DNA of 64,000 nt. It comes from Streptomyces sp. LUP47B (GTDB lineage: Bacteria; Actinomycetota; Actinomycetes; Streptomycetales; Streptomycetaceae). Position numbers and translations under genes: made by a program. Position 1 is the first letter of the stretch. Every line of letters begins with the position of its first letter. Positions 1 through 8,370 of the stretch are shown one piece after another. The notes below the pieces were generated by a model. It made no database searches, was not told the DNA's origin, and was given only the letters and a program-made list of their open reading frames with translations. The stretch lies in contig NZ_MJAH01000009.1 of assembly GCF_001746295.1 (NCBI RefSeq), forward strand, positions 24,531-88,530, in the 5' to 3' direction.

Positions 1-630
1 CCCCGCGTGCGAGGTGCGGCTCAGGGGCAGGATCTGCAAGGACAGGCAAGGGAGTTCGGCGCACTCGCGCAGGAAGCGCAACTGGTCCAGGTGCGTCTCG
101 CGGCCGCCTGTGGGCATGAGGAGCGCGGGCTCCCAGACCACGAAGCTCAGTGTCGGCGGGACCTTGCGGCGCAGGATCTCCCGTCGGCCGACGCGCGCCG
201 CGACCTTCGTCTCCAACTCGTCCGAGTCGTACGCCGGAACGCGCCCGCTCAGCAAGGCGCGCGCGTACGGCTCGGTCTGGAGCAGGCCCGGTACCACCAG
301 GGCGTCGTACCAGGACAGGGCGATGGCCTCGCGCTCGTGCTCGACGTACAGCTCGGCCCACATCGGGAACTGGTCGATGTCCGGCAGGTTGGCCACCCCC
401 GCCGCCAACATCCCTTTCGTCTCCAGGACTTCGTCCAGCAACGCGGCCAGGTCCGGTTTCAGGGTCCGTCTGCCCTGCTCGATCGACGCGATGGTCTCCT
501 CGTCGACGAGGACGAGGTCCGCGAGGGCGGTCTGGGTGTGGCCCGCGGCGCGGCGGGCGGTGCCGAGTTGTTTGCCGAGCATCTTCATGGACGTGAGGTT
601 CTTCGGCCGCGGCGTCTTCCTGGCGCTCAT
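1..630 (-). CDS. XRE-family transcriptional regulator with DUF5753 domain, 3' end cut by window
   Basis: The reverse strand is open from an ATG at 630 to the window edge, about 210 codons. Residues about 15-70 form an XRE-type helix-turn-helix (MLGKQLGTARRAAGHTQTALADL is split around the recognition helix), and the rest matches the DUF5753 (Scr1-like) domain with its SWYDALVVPGLLQTEPYARAL-type core. Such proteins are cytoplasmic DNA-binding regulators, usually next to a small HATPase protein and a DUF397 protein. The HATPase gene is present here, divergent at 744, and a DUF397 gene would lie off the left edge. A perfect palindrome lies between the two divergent starts. The target is unknown. 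Confidence 0.85.
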   Translation of the reverse strand, partial: MSARKTPRPKNLTSMKMLGKQLGTARRAAGHTQTALADLVLVDEETIASIEQGRRTLKPDLAALLDEVLETKGMLAAGVANLPDIDQFPMWAELYVEHEREAIALSWYDALVVPGLLQTEPYARALLSGRVPAYDSDELETKVAARVGRREILRRKVPPTLSFVVWEPALLMPTGGRETHLDQLRFLRECAELPCLSLQILPLSRTSHAG

Positions 631-672
631 GACGGTCTCCCTCCCCCTCGGGACGCGTACGTCACCCGGTGC

Positions 673-701
673 GAGCCCGTACAAAAAATCTGTACGGGCT
701 C
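673..701. promoter_or_regulatory. Perfect 10-bp inverted repeat between divergent genes
   Basis: The arms GAGCCCGTAC (673-682) and GTACGGGCTC (692-701) are exact reverse complements around an A-rich 9-base centre. The site lies 43 bases upstream of the XRE regulator start and 42 bases upstream of the HATPase start. This central position suits an operator for the XRE protein better than a terminator. That role is inferred. Confidence 0.55.
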
Positions 702-743
702 ACCGAGTGATCCACGGTAGTCACTCTCCGCAACTCTCGTCCC

Positions 744-1145
744 GTGAACGAGACGACCCGACCACCGCTCCTGCGCGAGAGGTTCTTCCGCCGCGAACGC
801 CGATCCGCCCAGGCCGCACGCCGGTTCACGACCGAGGCCCTGGCCGGCTGGGGCCTCGCGGGGACCGCGCGGGCGGACGACGTACTGCTCTGCGTGAGCG
901 AACTGGTGACCAACGCGCTACTGCACGGCGTACCGCCCGGACGCCAGTTGAGACTGTTCCTGCGGTACGACGTGAGCGCTCTGGTCGTGGAGGTGCACGA
1001 CAGCGGGGGCGGGGTGCCGCACGTCGTCGACGACGGGGACGAGGGCGGGCGGGGGCTGTTGCTGGTGGCCGCGCTCAGTGACAAGTGGGGTGTGCGGGAA
1101 CGGGAGTTGGGGAAGGCGGTGTGGTGCGAGTTCGCGTGGCCCTAG
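744..1145 (+). CDS. Small ATP-binding protein (HATPase_c_2, anti-sigma/RsbW-like)
   Basis: This 133-residue protein is a single GHKL ATPase fold. The N-box is visible as ELVTNALLHG (residues about 53-62), and the G1 region as VEVHDSGGGVP followed by GGRGLLLV. It lacks a sensor or transmembrane region. Streptomyces carry dozens of these, commonly beside DUF5753/DUF397 genes. They are thought to act like anti-sigma kinases or as partners of the adjacent regulator. The GTG start has no obvious ribosome site, so translation may be leaderless. Confidence 0.85.
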   Translation: MNETTRPPLLRERFFRRERRSAQAARRFTTEALAGWGLAGTARADDVLLCVSELVTNALLHGVPPGRQLRLFLRYDVSALVVEVHDSGGGVPHVVDDGDEGGRGLLLVAALSDKWGVRERELGKAVWCEFAWP

Positions 1146-1201
1146 CCCTGTTGCCGGTGGGTCCCGATACCTTGGGAATCAGTCCGACGTAGGGGGACGG
1201 G

Positions 1202-3136
1202 ATGGCCGACCAGCCGGTGCTCGCACAGTTGCACTTCGGGCGTGAAGATGCCGAACGGGACGTGACCGAGGGGCTGTTGCTGCGCGGCGGCTTTCTGTCG
1301 AACGCGGCGTACCGGGGAGCGCTCAGCGGGCGCAAGATGCTGATCATCGGACGCAAGGGGTCTGGGAAGAGCGCCATCTGCATGCAGCTGATGTCCGACG
1401 GCGACGGCGGGCACCGGGGCGGGAAGGTGCTCGTCACCCCTGACGAGGCCGCGGGGGAGGAGATCCGGCGGTTCGAGCTTCAGGGGCTGCCGGGGGACTC
1501 GGCGAAGGCGCTGATCTGGCGGTATGTGTTCGCCGTGCACGCCGCTCGGTATCTCGTCGACCATGCCAAGGGCGCGCATGACGGCGGCCACAAGATCGAC
1601 TCGGTCAAGGCGCTCGGGCGGTTTCTGAAGCAGAACGGTGAGGCGCCGGGTGGCGGCGGCCGGCTGGTGGAGCGGCTGGCGCAGGGGGCCCGGGGGCTGC
1701 AGACCTCGCTGTCCCTCGAGGCCTTCGGGATCAAGGCGAGCGTGGATCTCGCCCAGTCGCCGTCCGAAGGGGCCCGTGCGGCCCGGCAGTTGGAGATTGT
1801 CGAGCAGGGCGTGGCGCGGGCATTCACCGACCTGGGGTGCGACGGGGTCGTACACCCACCGCTGCTGCTCATGGTCGACCAGCTGGAACAGGTGTGGTCG
1901 GCCGAGCCGGACAGCAACTCCATGGTGATCGGGCTGCTGCTGGCGGCCAAGCACGCGGCGAGTTTGTACGGCCGTTCCGTGCGCTTCCTGCTGTTCCTGC
2001 GCGCCGACATCTACGACTCGCTGTCCTTCGCGGAGGGCGACAAGTTCCACGGGGACGAGCTCAGGATCACCTGGACGGAACAGGCCCTGAAGGACCTCGC
2101 GTGGGCCAGGGCGCGGGCCTCCGTCGGGGAGGAGCTGACCGAGGAGCGGCTGTGGAAGGAGCTGTTCCCCGAGACGGTGGGCGGGGAGGAGATCACCGGC
2201 CACCTCTTCGGGCGCTGTCTGCCCCGGCCCCGGGACGCCATCCAGTTCCTCAACCTGTGCCAGGAGAAGGCCTGGCTGGACCACGAGCGGGACCGGATCA
2301 CCGAGGCGGACGTGGCGCAGGCGGGCCGGCAGTTCTCGGAGTGGAAGCTCAAGGATCTGACCTCGGAGTATCTGGTCGCGCACCCCTTTCTCAGGAACCT
2401 CTTCCCGCTGTTCCAGAACACCGGGTACGTCGTCACGCGCGCCGCGCTCACCCGCCGCTTCGAAGCGGCCGCCGAGACGCTGCACCACGACTTCCCGGCG
2501 TACGCCAACGCGTTGACGCTGCCCGGGATCATCGATGTGCTCCACGGGGTCGGGTTCCTCGGGGTGCGGCGCGGCAACGACGTGGTGTACGCCGGTGACG
2601 ACGGGCTGCCGGTCCAGCCGCACGAGACGGAGTTCCAGGTCCACCCCTGTTTCCGGGCGGCGCTGGGCGCGACGACCGCCTTCGACCTGCGGCGCTATGA
2701 GCCCCAGTTCGCGGACGCGCGTATCTCCTCGGGCAACTACAGCCCCGGCGCTTCGGGTTCGTCCTCCCTCAACCGCGATGACCGGCTGCTGATGCAGCTC
2801 GCACGCTCCTGCCACTCGATCCTCGCGCAGGTGGGACGGGCGGTGGCGCTGACGCGGGACGTCCGCGACGAGATCACGCTCCAGATCAACCGGGTACTGG
2901 CCGAGGTCAACCGCATCCCTCCGGGGGCCGCCGCGTCCGTCGGTCTCGACGTGGACGACCATCTCCTCACCACCGCCCACTACTTCACGAACCTCGCCGC
3001 CCAACTCCGCGCCAGCGGGCTGGAGGAGAGCACGGGCGTCGGTGACGTGGCGCGCCGGGTGGAGGAGGAGGTACGGCGGTTGCGGCGGTCGGCGGGTGGG
3101 TCGTACGGGAGCTCGGGGGACTCTTCGGGGTACTGA
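1202..3136 (+). CDS. P-loop ATPase (Sll1717/KAP-like family)
   Basis: The protein has 644 residues and no membrane segment. The Walker A motif GRKGSGKS is at residues 50-57, and a hydrophobic strand ending in LLMVDQLEQ (about 222-230) looks like Walker B. The middle resembles STAND/KAP-type ATPases, with a LFLRADIYDSL sensor-like stretch followed by an alpha-helical lid. The ATG is preceded by AGGGGGA. It sits 56 bp upstream of a Ser/Thr kinase on the same strand, so the two are probably co-transcribed. Its function is unknown. Related ATPases occur in DNA repair, conflict and signalling systems, but nothing in the sequence selects among these. Confidence 0.75.
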   Translation: MADQPVLAQLHFGREDAERDVTEGLLLRGGFLSNAAYRGALSGRKMLIIGRKGSGKSAICMQLMSDGDGGHRGGKVLVTPDEAAGEEIRRFELQGLPGDSAKALIWRYVFAVHAARYLVDHAKGAHDGGHKIDSVKALGRFLKQNGEAPGGGGRLVERLAQGARGLQTSLSLEAFGIKASVDLAQSPSEGARAARQLEIVEQGVARAFTDLGCDGVVHPPLLLMVDQLEQVWSAEPDSNSMVIGLLLAAKHAASLYGRSVRFLLFLRADIYDSLSFAEGDKFHGDELRITWTEQALKDLAWARARASVGEELTEERLWKELFPETVGGEEITGHLFGRCLPRPRDAIQFLNLCQEKAWLDHERDRITEADVAQAGRQFSEWKLKDLTSEYLVAHPFLRNLFPLFQNTGYVVTRAALTRRFEAAAETLHHDFPAYANALTLPGIIDVLHGVGFLGVRRGNDVVYAGDDGLPVQPHETEFQVHPCFRAALGATTAFDLRRYEPQFADARISSGNYSPGASGSSSLNRDDRLLMQLARSCHSILAQVGRAVALTRDVRDEITLQINRVLAEVNRIPPGAAASVGLDVDDHLLTTAHYFTNLAAQLRASGLEESTGVGDVARRVEEEVRRLRRSAGGSYGSSGDSSGY

Positions 3137-3192
3137 AGGCGCCATACTCGTAGGGGAGTTGCGGGACGGGGCGCCGACGGGGGAATGGATCT

Positions 3193-4476
3193 GTGCTGAA
3201 CAAGGTGGTGGCCGGGCGGTTTCGGATCACCGGGCTGCTGGGCTCCGGTGGCATGGGGCAGGTCTGGGCCGCCGAGGACGTGCGAATGCGGCGCGACGTC
3301 GCCGTGAAGGTCGTACATCCACAGCACGGGATGGGCGAGGCCGAGACGCAGGCCCGGTTCCAGCGCGAGGTGCAGCTGGCGGGGCGCCTGTGCCACCAGA
3401 ACATCGTGACCGTTCATGACTGGGGAGAGGTCGAGGTCGACGGCGGACGCGACACCCTGTATCTCGTCATGGAGCTCGTGCGGGGCGTGCCTCTCGGCAA
3501 GCGGCTCAAGGACGGCGTTCTGCCTTGGGCTCTCGCCGTCGCATGGGCCGCGCAGATCGCCCAGGCACTGGACGCCGCGCACCGCCAAGGGGTCGTCCAC
3601 CGGGACATCAAACCTGCGAACGTGCTCCTCACCGACGAGGGGACGGTGAAGGTCCTCGACTTCGGGGTCGCGAAGTTCATGGGCGAGACCCTCGGGGCCC
3701 GCGACCTCACAGTCACCGGGACACCGCTCGGCTCACCGATGTACATGTCTCCCGAACAGGCCCAGGGCGCCCGGGAGATCGACCACCGCAGCGATCTGTA
3801 CTCGCTGGGCTGTCTTCTCCACCACGCGGTGACGGGCAGGCCGCCGTTCACCAGCTCCACGCCGTGGGCCGTACTCCGTATGCAGATCGAGGACACACCG
3901 ATCGCTCCTGTCGAGCTGCGCGGCGGCATTCCGACCGCCCTGAACGACCTCATCCTCCATCTCCTCGCCAAGCGCCCCGAAGACCGGCCGGACGACGCCG
4001 CGGCTGTCCGCGACAGACTGCTCACCATCCTGGTCGAAGACGTTCTGATGACGCCCGGGAGGGACGTCCTGGACCTAGCCGATCTCGGGTCCACCTTCGA
4101 CGTCGCCGGAAGGTTCCTGGCAGCGGCACGGGCGGAGGCGGCGCGGATCGTCGAGGAGGCAGAGGAATGCAAGGCCGTGGCGACCCGCCGGGCCAAGCTC
4201 ATGGTCGAGACGGCCAGGCGTGAGCTGAAGGCCCTCGTTCGGCGCACCGAGGACATCGACGCGGAGATCGACAGGATCACCGCGCCGATGTCCGAGGAGG
4301 ACTTCTACCAGGTCTTCAAGAAGTCGATCGACGGCAGCTACCCCTCCGCCGACCAGCTCAGGGGAGACGTGGAGGCGACCTACGGCGTCACGCTCCCGCA
4401 GCGCGAGGCCGAGCGCATGATCAACCGCTTCACCAACCGCCACACCGCTGAACTACAGGAGGACCACATCGCCTAG
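3193..4476 (+). CDS. Soluble Ser/Thr protein kinase with coiled coil and DUF2637-type C-terminal tail
   Basis: The 427 residues are in three parts. Residues 1-290 are a Hanks-type kinase with glycine loop GSGGMG, Lys39, the HRD catalytic loop with Asp138, and DFG at Asp156. Residues about 305-360 are a charged coiled coil (AARAEAARIVEEAEECKA). Residues 368-427 form a short conserved tail. No transmembrane or PASTA segment is present, unlike PknB. The tail is nearly identical to the C-terminus of the DUF2637 membrane protein at 8188-9477. Start is GTG at 3193. The stop is one base from the convergent argS stop. The preceding ATPase is its likely partner, and its substrates are unknown. Confidence 0.93.
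   Translation: MLNKVVAGRFRITGLLGSGGMGQVWAAEDVRMRRDVAVKVVHPQHGMGEAETQARFQREVQLAGRLCHQNIVTVHDWGEVEVDGGRDTLYLVMELVRGVPLGKRLKDGVLPWALAVAWAAQIAQALDAAHRQGVVHRDIKPANVLLTDEGTVKVLDFGVAKFMGETLGARDLTVTGTPLGSPMYMSPEQAQGAREIDHRSDLYSLGCLLHHAVTGRPPFTSSTPWAVLRMQIEDTPIAPVELRGGIPTALNDLILHLLAKRPEDRPDDAAAVRDRLLTILVEDVLMTPGRDVLDLADLGSTFDVAGRFLAAARAEAARIVEEAEECKAVATRRAKLMVETARRELKALVRRTEDIDAEIDRITAPMSEEDFYQVFKKSIDGSYPSADQLRGDVEATYGVTLPQREAERMINRFTNRHTAELQEDHIA
4294..4476 (+). repeat. Inverted repeat copy A (kinase tail)
   Basis: These ~183 bases encode the last 60 residues and stop of the kinase. They match, in opposite orientation, the 3' end of the DUF2637 gene at 8188-8370. My hand alignment finds about 16 mismatches and no gaps (about 91% identity). 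The two copies flank argS and lysS. Confidence 0.85.
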
Positions 4477-4477
4477 G

Positions 4478-6235
4478 TCAGAGGCGCTCAGGCGTCCTGA
4501 TCCCCAGCAGCGCCATGCCCTGGTGCAGGGTGCGGGCCGTGAGGTCGCACAGGAGCAGACGGTTCTCCGCGACGTCCTTCGGCGGTGCCGGCTTGATCAC
4601 CGGGCACTTGTCGTAGAAGGACGTGTACAGCGAGGCCAGCTGGTACAGGTATGCCGCCAGCTTGTGCGGGGCGTACTCCGCGGCCGCCTCGAAGACCGTG
4701 CCGCCGAACGCGTCCAGGTGCAGGCCCAGCGCCCGCTCCGCGTCCGCCAGTTCGAGCTCCGGGTGGGCGGCCGGCCGTACCTCTCCCGCCTTGCGCAGGA
4801 TCGACTGGATACGGGCGTACGCGTACTGGAGGTACACGGACGTGTCGCCGTTCAGCGAGACCATCTGGTCCAGGTCGAACTTGTAGTCCCGGTTGGGAGA
4901 GGTGGACAGGTCGGCGTACTTCACCGCGCCGATCCCCACCTGTGCCGCCCGCTCCTGGATCTCGTCCTCGGTGAGGTCCTTGGCCTTTTCGCGCACGACC
5001 TCCGCTGCCCGCTGCACCGCCTCGTCCAGCAGGTCCTCCAGCTTCACCGTCTCGCCCTCACGGGTCTTGAACGGCTTGCCGTCCGCGCCCAGGACCGTGC
5101 CGTAGCCCATGTTGTGCGCGGTGACCCCGTCGGTCAGCCAGCCCGCGCGGCGGGCCGCCTCGAAGACCATCTTGAAGTGCAGGGACTGGCGTACGTCAAC
5201 GACGTAGAGGAGCGTGGTCGCCCGGAGGTCGACGACGCGGTTCCTGATCGCCGTCAGGTCGCTCGCCGCGTAGCCGAAGCCGCCGTCGGCCTTCTGCACG
5301 ATCAGCGGGACCGGCTGGTCGTCCTTGCCGCGGATCTCGTCGAAGAAGACGACGAGCGCGCCCTCGGAACGCTCCGCGACGCCCATCTCCTCCAGGAGGC
5401 GGGCGGTCTCGGGCATGCCGTCGTTGTACGCCGACTCGCCGACGATCTCGTCGTCGCGGATCTCCATGTCCAGCTTCTCGAAGACCGAGTAGAAGTAGAC
5501 CTTCGACTCGTCCACGAACTGCTGCCAGAGCTCGAGCGTCTCCTTGTCGCCGGACTGCAGGGCGACGACCCTCTTCCGGGCCCGCTCCTTGAACTCCTCG
5601 TCCGCGTCGAAGAGCACGCGCGACGCCTTGTACACCCGGTTCAGGTTCGACATGGCCTGCTCGCCGTCGACCTCGGAGGCCGGGGCCAGCTCACCCGGAT
5701 GCTCCAGCAGGTACTGGATGAGCATGCCGAACTGGGTGCCCCAGTCGCCGATGTGGTGCCGGCCGATGGTCCGCTCGCCGGTGAAATCGAGCATGCCGCG
5801 CAGGGCATCGCCGATCACCGCGGAGCGGAGGTGGCCGACGTGCATCTCCTTGGCCACGTTCGGCTGGGCGTAGTCGATCACCGTGGTGCCCGGGTGCTCC
5901 GCGAGGGGCACGCCGAGACGCGCGGTGTCCGCGTAACGGGCGGCCAGGGTCTCCGTGATCGCCCGGTCGGTGATGGTGACGTTCAGGAAGCCGGGCCCTG
6001 AGACCTCGATGTCCTTGATCACGTCGCCCGACTCGACCTTCGCCACGACCTGCGTCGCCAGCTCCCTCGGGTTCGCCTTCGCCTTCTTGGCGAGCGCCAG
6101 GATGCCGTTCGCCTGGAAGTCGGCCCGGTCGCTACGTCGCAGCAGTGGGTCCGCGGAGGCCTCCGGCAGGGTGGCGGAGATCGCGGAGCTGAGCTGCTGG
6201 TTGACGGAGTCGCTGAGGGACGTGACCGGGGCCAT
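4478..6235 (-). CDS. argS: Arginyl-tRNA synthetase
   Basis: This 585-residue class I synthetase charges tRNA-Arg in the cytoplasm. It has the N-terminal Arg-tRNA synthetase domain, then DYAQPNVAKEMHVGHLRSA containing the HVGH form of the HIGH signature (residues about 130-140). The catalytic core carries a KMSK-equivalent FKTREGE, and the anticodon-binding domain is helical. The length is normal. It is divergent from lysS and convergent with the kinase, whose stop is 1 bp away, so no terminator fits between them. The ATG at 6235 has only a distant GGAGA, so the start is not fully certain. Confidence 0.96.
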   Translation of the reverse strand: MAPVTSLSDSVNQQLSSAISATLPEASADPLLRRSDRADFQANGILALAKKAKANPRELATQVVAKVESGDVIKDIEVSGPGFLNVTITDRAITETLAARYADTARLGVPLAEHPGTTVIDYAQPNVAKEMHVGHLRSAVIGDALRGMLDFTGERTIGRHHIGDWGTQFGMLIQYLLEHPGELAPASEVDGEQAMSNLNRVYKASRVLFDADEEFKERARKRVVALQSGDKETLELWQQFVDESKVYFYSVFEKLDMEIRDDEIVGESAYNDGMPETARLLEEMGVAERSEGALVVFFDEIRGKDDQPVPLIVQKADGGFGYAASDLTAIRNRVVDLRATTLLYVVDVRQSLHFKMVFEAARRAGWLTDGVTAHNMGYGTVLGADGKPFKTREGETVKLEDLLDEAVQRAAEVVREKAKDLTEDEIQERAAQVGIGAVKYADLSTSPNRDYKFDLDQMVSLNGDTSVYLQYAYARIQSILRKAGEVRPAAHPELELADAERALGLHLDAFGGTVFEAAAEYAPHKLAAYLYQLASLYTSFYDKCPVIKPAPPKDVAENRLLLCDLTARTLHQGMALLGIRTPERL

Positions 6236-6353
6236 GGGAGTGGGTGCCGTTCTCCTCGGGGGATCAGATAGACACCGTCAGTATCCCATGGGGGGTAAAG
6301 CGGTTTTCTCCGGCGCGGGACGGTCTGGGAGAATGGGGTGTCCATCAAGCCTT

Positions 6354-6377
6354 CAGTACTCCAGTACTTCAGTAAAA
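6354..6377 (+). repeat. Three 8-bp direct repeats in the lysS leader
   Basis: CAGTACTC, CAGTACTT and CAGTAAAA follow one another without gaps just upstream of the lysS ribosome site. Their role is unknown, but they could form a small regulatory or promoter element. Confidence 0.45.
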
Positions 6378-6392
6378 GAGGACGTGCCGATC

Positions 6393-8129
6393 GTGGCTCA
6401 GAGCACCGAGACCACCGACTGGGTCTCCCGTTTCGCGGATGAGGTCATCGAGGAGTCGGAGCGTCGGGCCCCCGGCAAACCCGTGGTCGTCGCCTCTGGG
6501 CTCTCCCCGTCCGGCCCCATCCACCTGGGGAACCTCCGCGAGGTCATGACCCCCCACCTCGTCGCCGACGAGATCCGCCGCCGGGGACACCAGGTGCGGC
6601 ACCTCATCTCCTGGGACGACTACGACCGGTACCGCAAGGTGCCGGCGGGCGTCCCGGGCGTCGACGAGTCGTGGGGCGAGCACATCGGCAAGCCGCTGAC
6701 CTCCGTGCCCGCGCCGAAGGGGTCCGTCCACCCGAACTGGGCCGAGCACTTCAAGGCCGCCATGGTCGACGCGCTCGCCGAGCTCGGCGTCGAGTTCGAC
6801 GGGATCAGCCAGACCGCGCAGTACACCTCGGGCGTCTACCGCGAGCAGATCCTGCACGCCATGGCGCACCGCGGCGACATCGACGCGATCCTCGACCAGT
6901 ACCGGACCAAGAAGGCCCCGGCCGCCGCGAAGAAGCAGCAGAAGCCTCTCGACGAGGCCGAGGTCGAGGCCGCCGAGGGGTCCGGCGCGGCCGCCGAGGA
7001 CGACGGGTCCTCCGGATCCGCCGGGTACTTCCCGTACAAGCCCTACTGCGGCAACTGCGAGAAGGACCTCACCACCGTCACCTCCTACGACGACGCCACG
7101 ACCGAGCTGTCGTACACCTGCAACGCCTGCGGGTTCTCCGAGACCGTCCGGCTGAACGAGTTCAACCGCGGCAAGCTGGTCTGGAAGGTCGACTGGCCGA
7201 TGCGGTGGGCGTACGAGGGCGTCGTCTTCGAGCCCTCCGGCGTCGACCACTCGTCGCCCGGCTCCTCGTTCCAGGTCGGCGGGCAGATCGTCGGGATCTT
7301 CGGCGGGAAGCAGCCGATCGGGCCGATGTACGCGTTCGTCGGGATCTCCGGGATGGCGAAGATGTCGTCGTCCAAGGGCGGGGTGCCCACGCCGGGCGAC
7401 GCGCTGAAGATCATGGAGCCGCAGCTCCTGCGATGGCTCTACGCCCGCCGCAGGCCCAACCAGTCCTTCAAGATCGCCTTCGACCAGGAGATCCAGCGGC
7501 TCTACGACGAGTGGGACAAGCTGGACGCCAAGGTCAGCGAAGGGGCAGCCCTGCCTGGTGACGTCGCCGCGCACTCGCGTGCGGTGGGCACCGCCGGCGG
7601 TGAGCTGCCCCGGACGGCGCGCGTGCTGCCGTACCGGACGCTCGCCTCCGTCGCCGACATCACCGCGGGCCACGAGGACCAGGCACTGCGGATCCTCAGC
7701 GAGCTGGACCCCGCGAACCCGCTCTCGACGCTGGACGAGGCCAGGCCCCGCTACGACAAGGCCGAGGCCTGGATCAACACCCAGGTCCCCGCCGAGCAGC
7801 GGACCATCGTGCGCGGCGAACCCGACGCCGAGCTGCTGAAGTCCCTCGACGAGGCCGCCCAGCAGTCGCTACGGCTGCTGCTGGACGGGCTGGCCTCGCA
7901 CTGGTCGCTCGACGGGCTCACGCACCTCGTGTACGGCGTGCCCAAGGTGCAGGCCGGGTTCCCCGCCGACGCCACGCCCAAGGAACTGCCGACCGAGATC
8001 AAGACCTCTCAGCGGGCCTTCTTCGCCCTGCTCTACCAGCTGCTCGTCTCCCGGGACACCGGGCCCCGGCTGCCCACACTGCTGCTGGCCGTGGGGCAGG
8101 AGCGGGTCCGGGCGCTGCTCGGGGAGTAG
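6393..8129 (+). CDS. lysS: Lysyl-tRNA synthetase, class I type
   Basis: This is an archaeal-type (class I) LysRS of 578 residues, not the class II enzyme of E. coli. It has PIHLGN as the HIGH motif, MAKMSSSKGG as KMSKS, and a zinc-finger-like pair (CGNC and CNAC, spaced about 25 residues). A low-complexity Ala/Glu/Lys insertion lies at about residues 172-205. The chosen start is GTG 6393, about 10 bases after AGAGGA. GTG 6384 is in frame but nearly touches that site. Streptomyces often also encode a class II LysRS elsewhere. A strong hairpin follows the stop. Confidence 0.95.
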   Translation: MAQSTETTDWVSRFADEVIEESERRAPGKPVVVASGLSPSGPIHLGNLREVMTPHLVADEIRRRGHQVRHLISWDDYDRYRKVPAGVPGVDESWGEHIGKPLTSVPAPKGSVHPNWAEHFKAAMVDALAELGVEFDGISQTAQYTSGVYREQILHAMAHRGDIDAILDQYRTKKAPAAAKKQQKPLDEAEVEAAEGSGAAAEDDGSSGSAGYFPYKPYCGNCEKDLTTVTSYDDATTELSYTCNACGFSETVRLNEFNRGKLVWKVDWPMRWAYEGVVFEPSGVDHSSPGSSFQVGGQIVGIFGGKQPIGPMYAFVGISGMAKMSSSKGGVPTPGDALKIMEPQLLRWLYARRRPNQSFKIAFDQEIQRLYDEWDKLDAKVSEGAALPGDVAAHSRAVGTAGGELPRTARVLPYRTLASVADITAGHEDQALRILSELDPANPLSTLDEARPRYDKAEAWINTQVPAEQRTIVRGEPDAELLKSLDEAAQQSLRLLLDGLASHWSLDGLTHLVYGVPKVQAGFPADATPKELPTEIKTSQRAFFALLYQLLVSRDTGPRLPTLLLAVGQERVRALLGE

Positions 8130-8140
8130 GCGGTACGACG

Positions 8141-8172
8141 AAGGGGCCCTCGTTCTCGGACGAGGGCCCCTT
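8141..8172. terminator. Bidirectional hairpin terminator
   Basis: A perfect 13-bp stem (AAGGGGCCCTCGT and its complement) encloses the 6-base loop TCTCGG. It lies between the convergent lysS and DUF2637 stops, with T-rich flanks on both sides. Confidence 0.85.
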
Positions 8173-8187
8173 TCGCGTGTGCGTGTC

Positions 8188-8370
8188 TCAGGCGATGTGG
8201 TCTTCCTGCAGTTCCGCCGTGTGGCGGTTGGTGAAGCGGTTGACCATGCGCTCGGCCTCGCGCTGCGGGAGCACGACACCGTACGTCGCCTCCACGTCCC
8301 CCCTGAGCTGGCCCGGGGAGGGGTAGCTGCCGTCGATCGACTTCTTGAAGACCTGGTAGAAGTCCTCTTC
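8188..8370 (-). repeat. Inverted repeat copy B (DUF2637 tail)
   Basis: Partner of the repeat at 4294-4476. It encodes the same 60-residue tail on the opposite strand, with differences mainly at synonymous positions plus an Ala-Asp to Pro-Gly change and a different stop codon (TGA instead of TAG). Confidence 0.85.
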
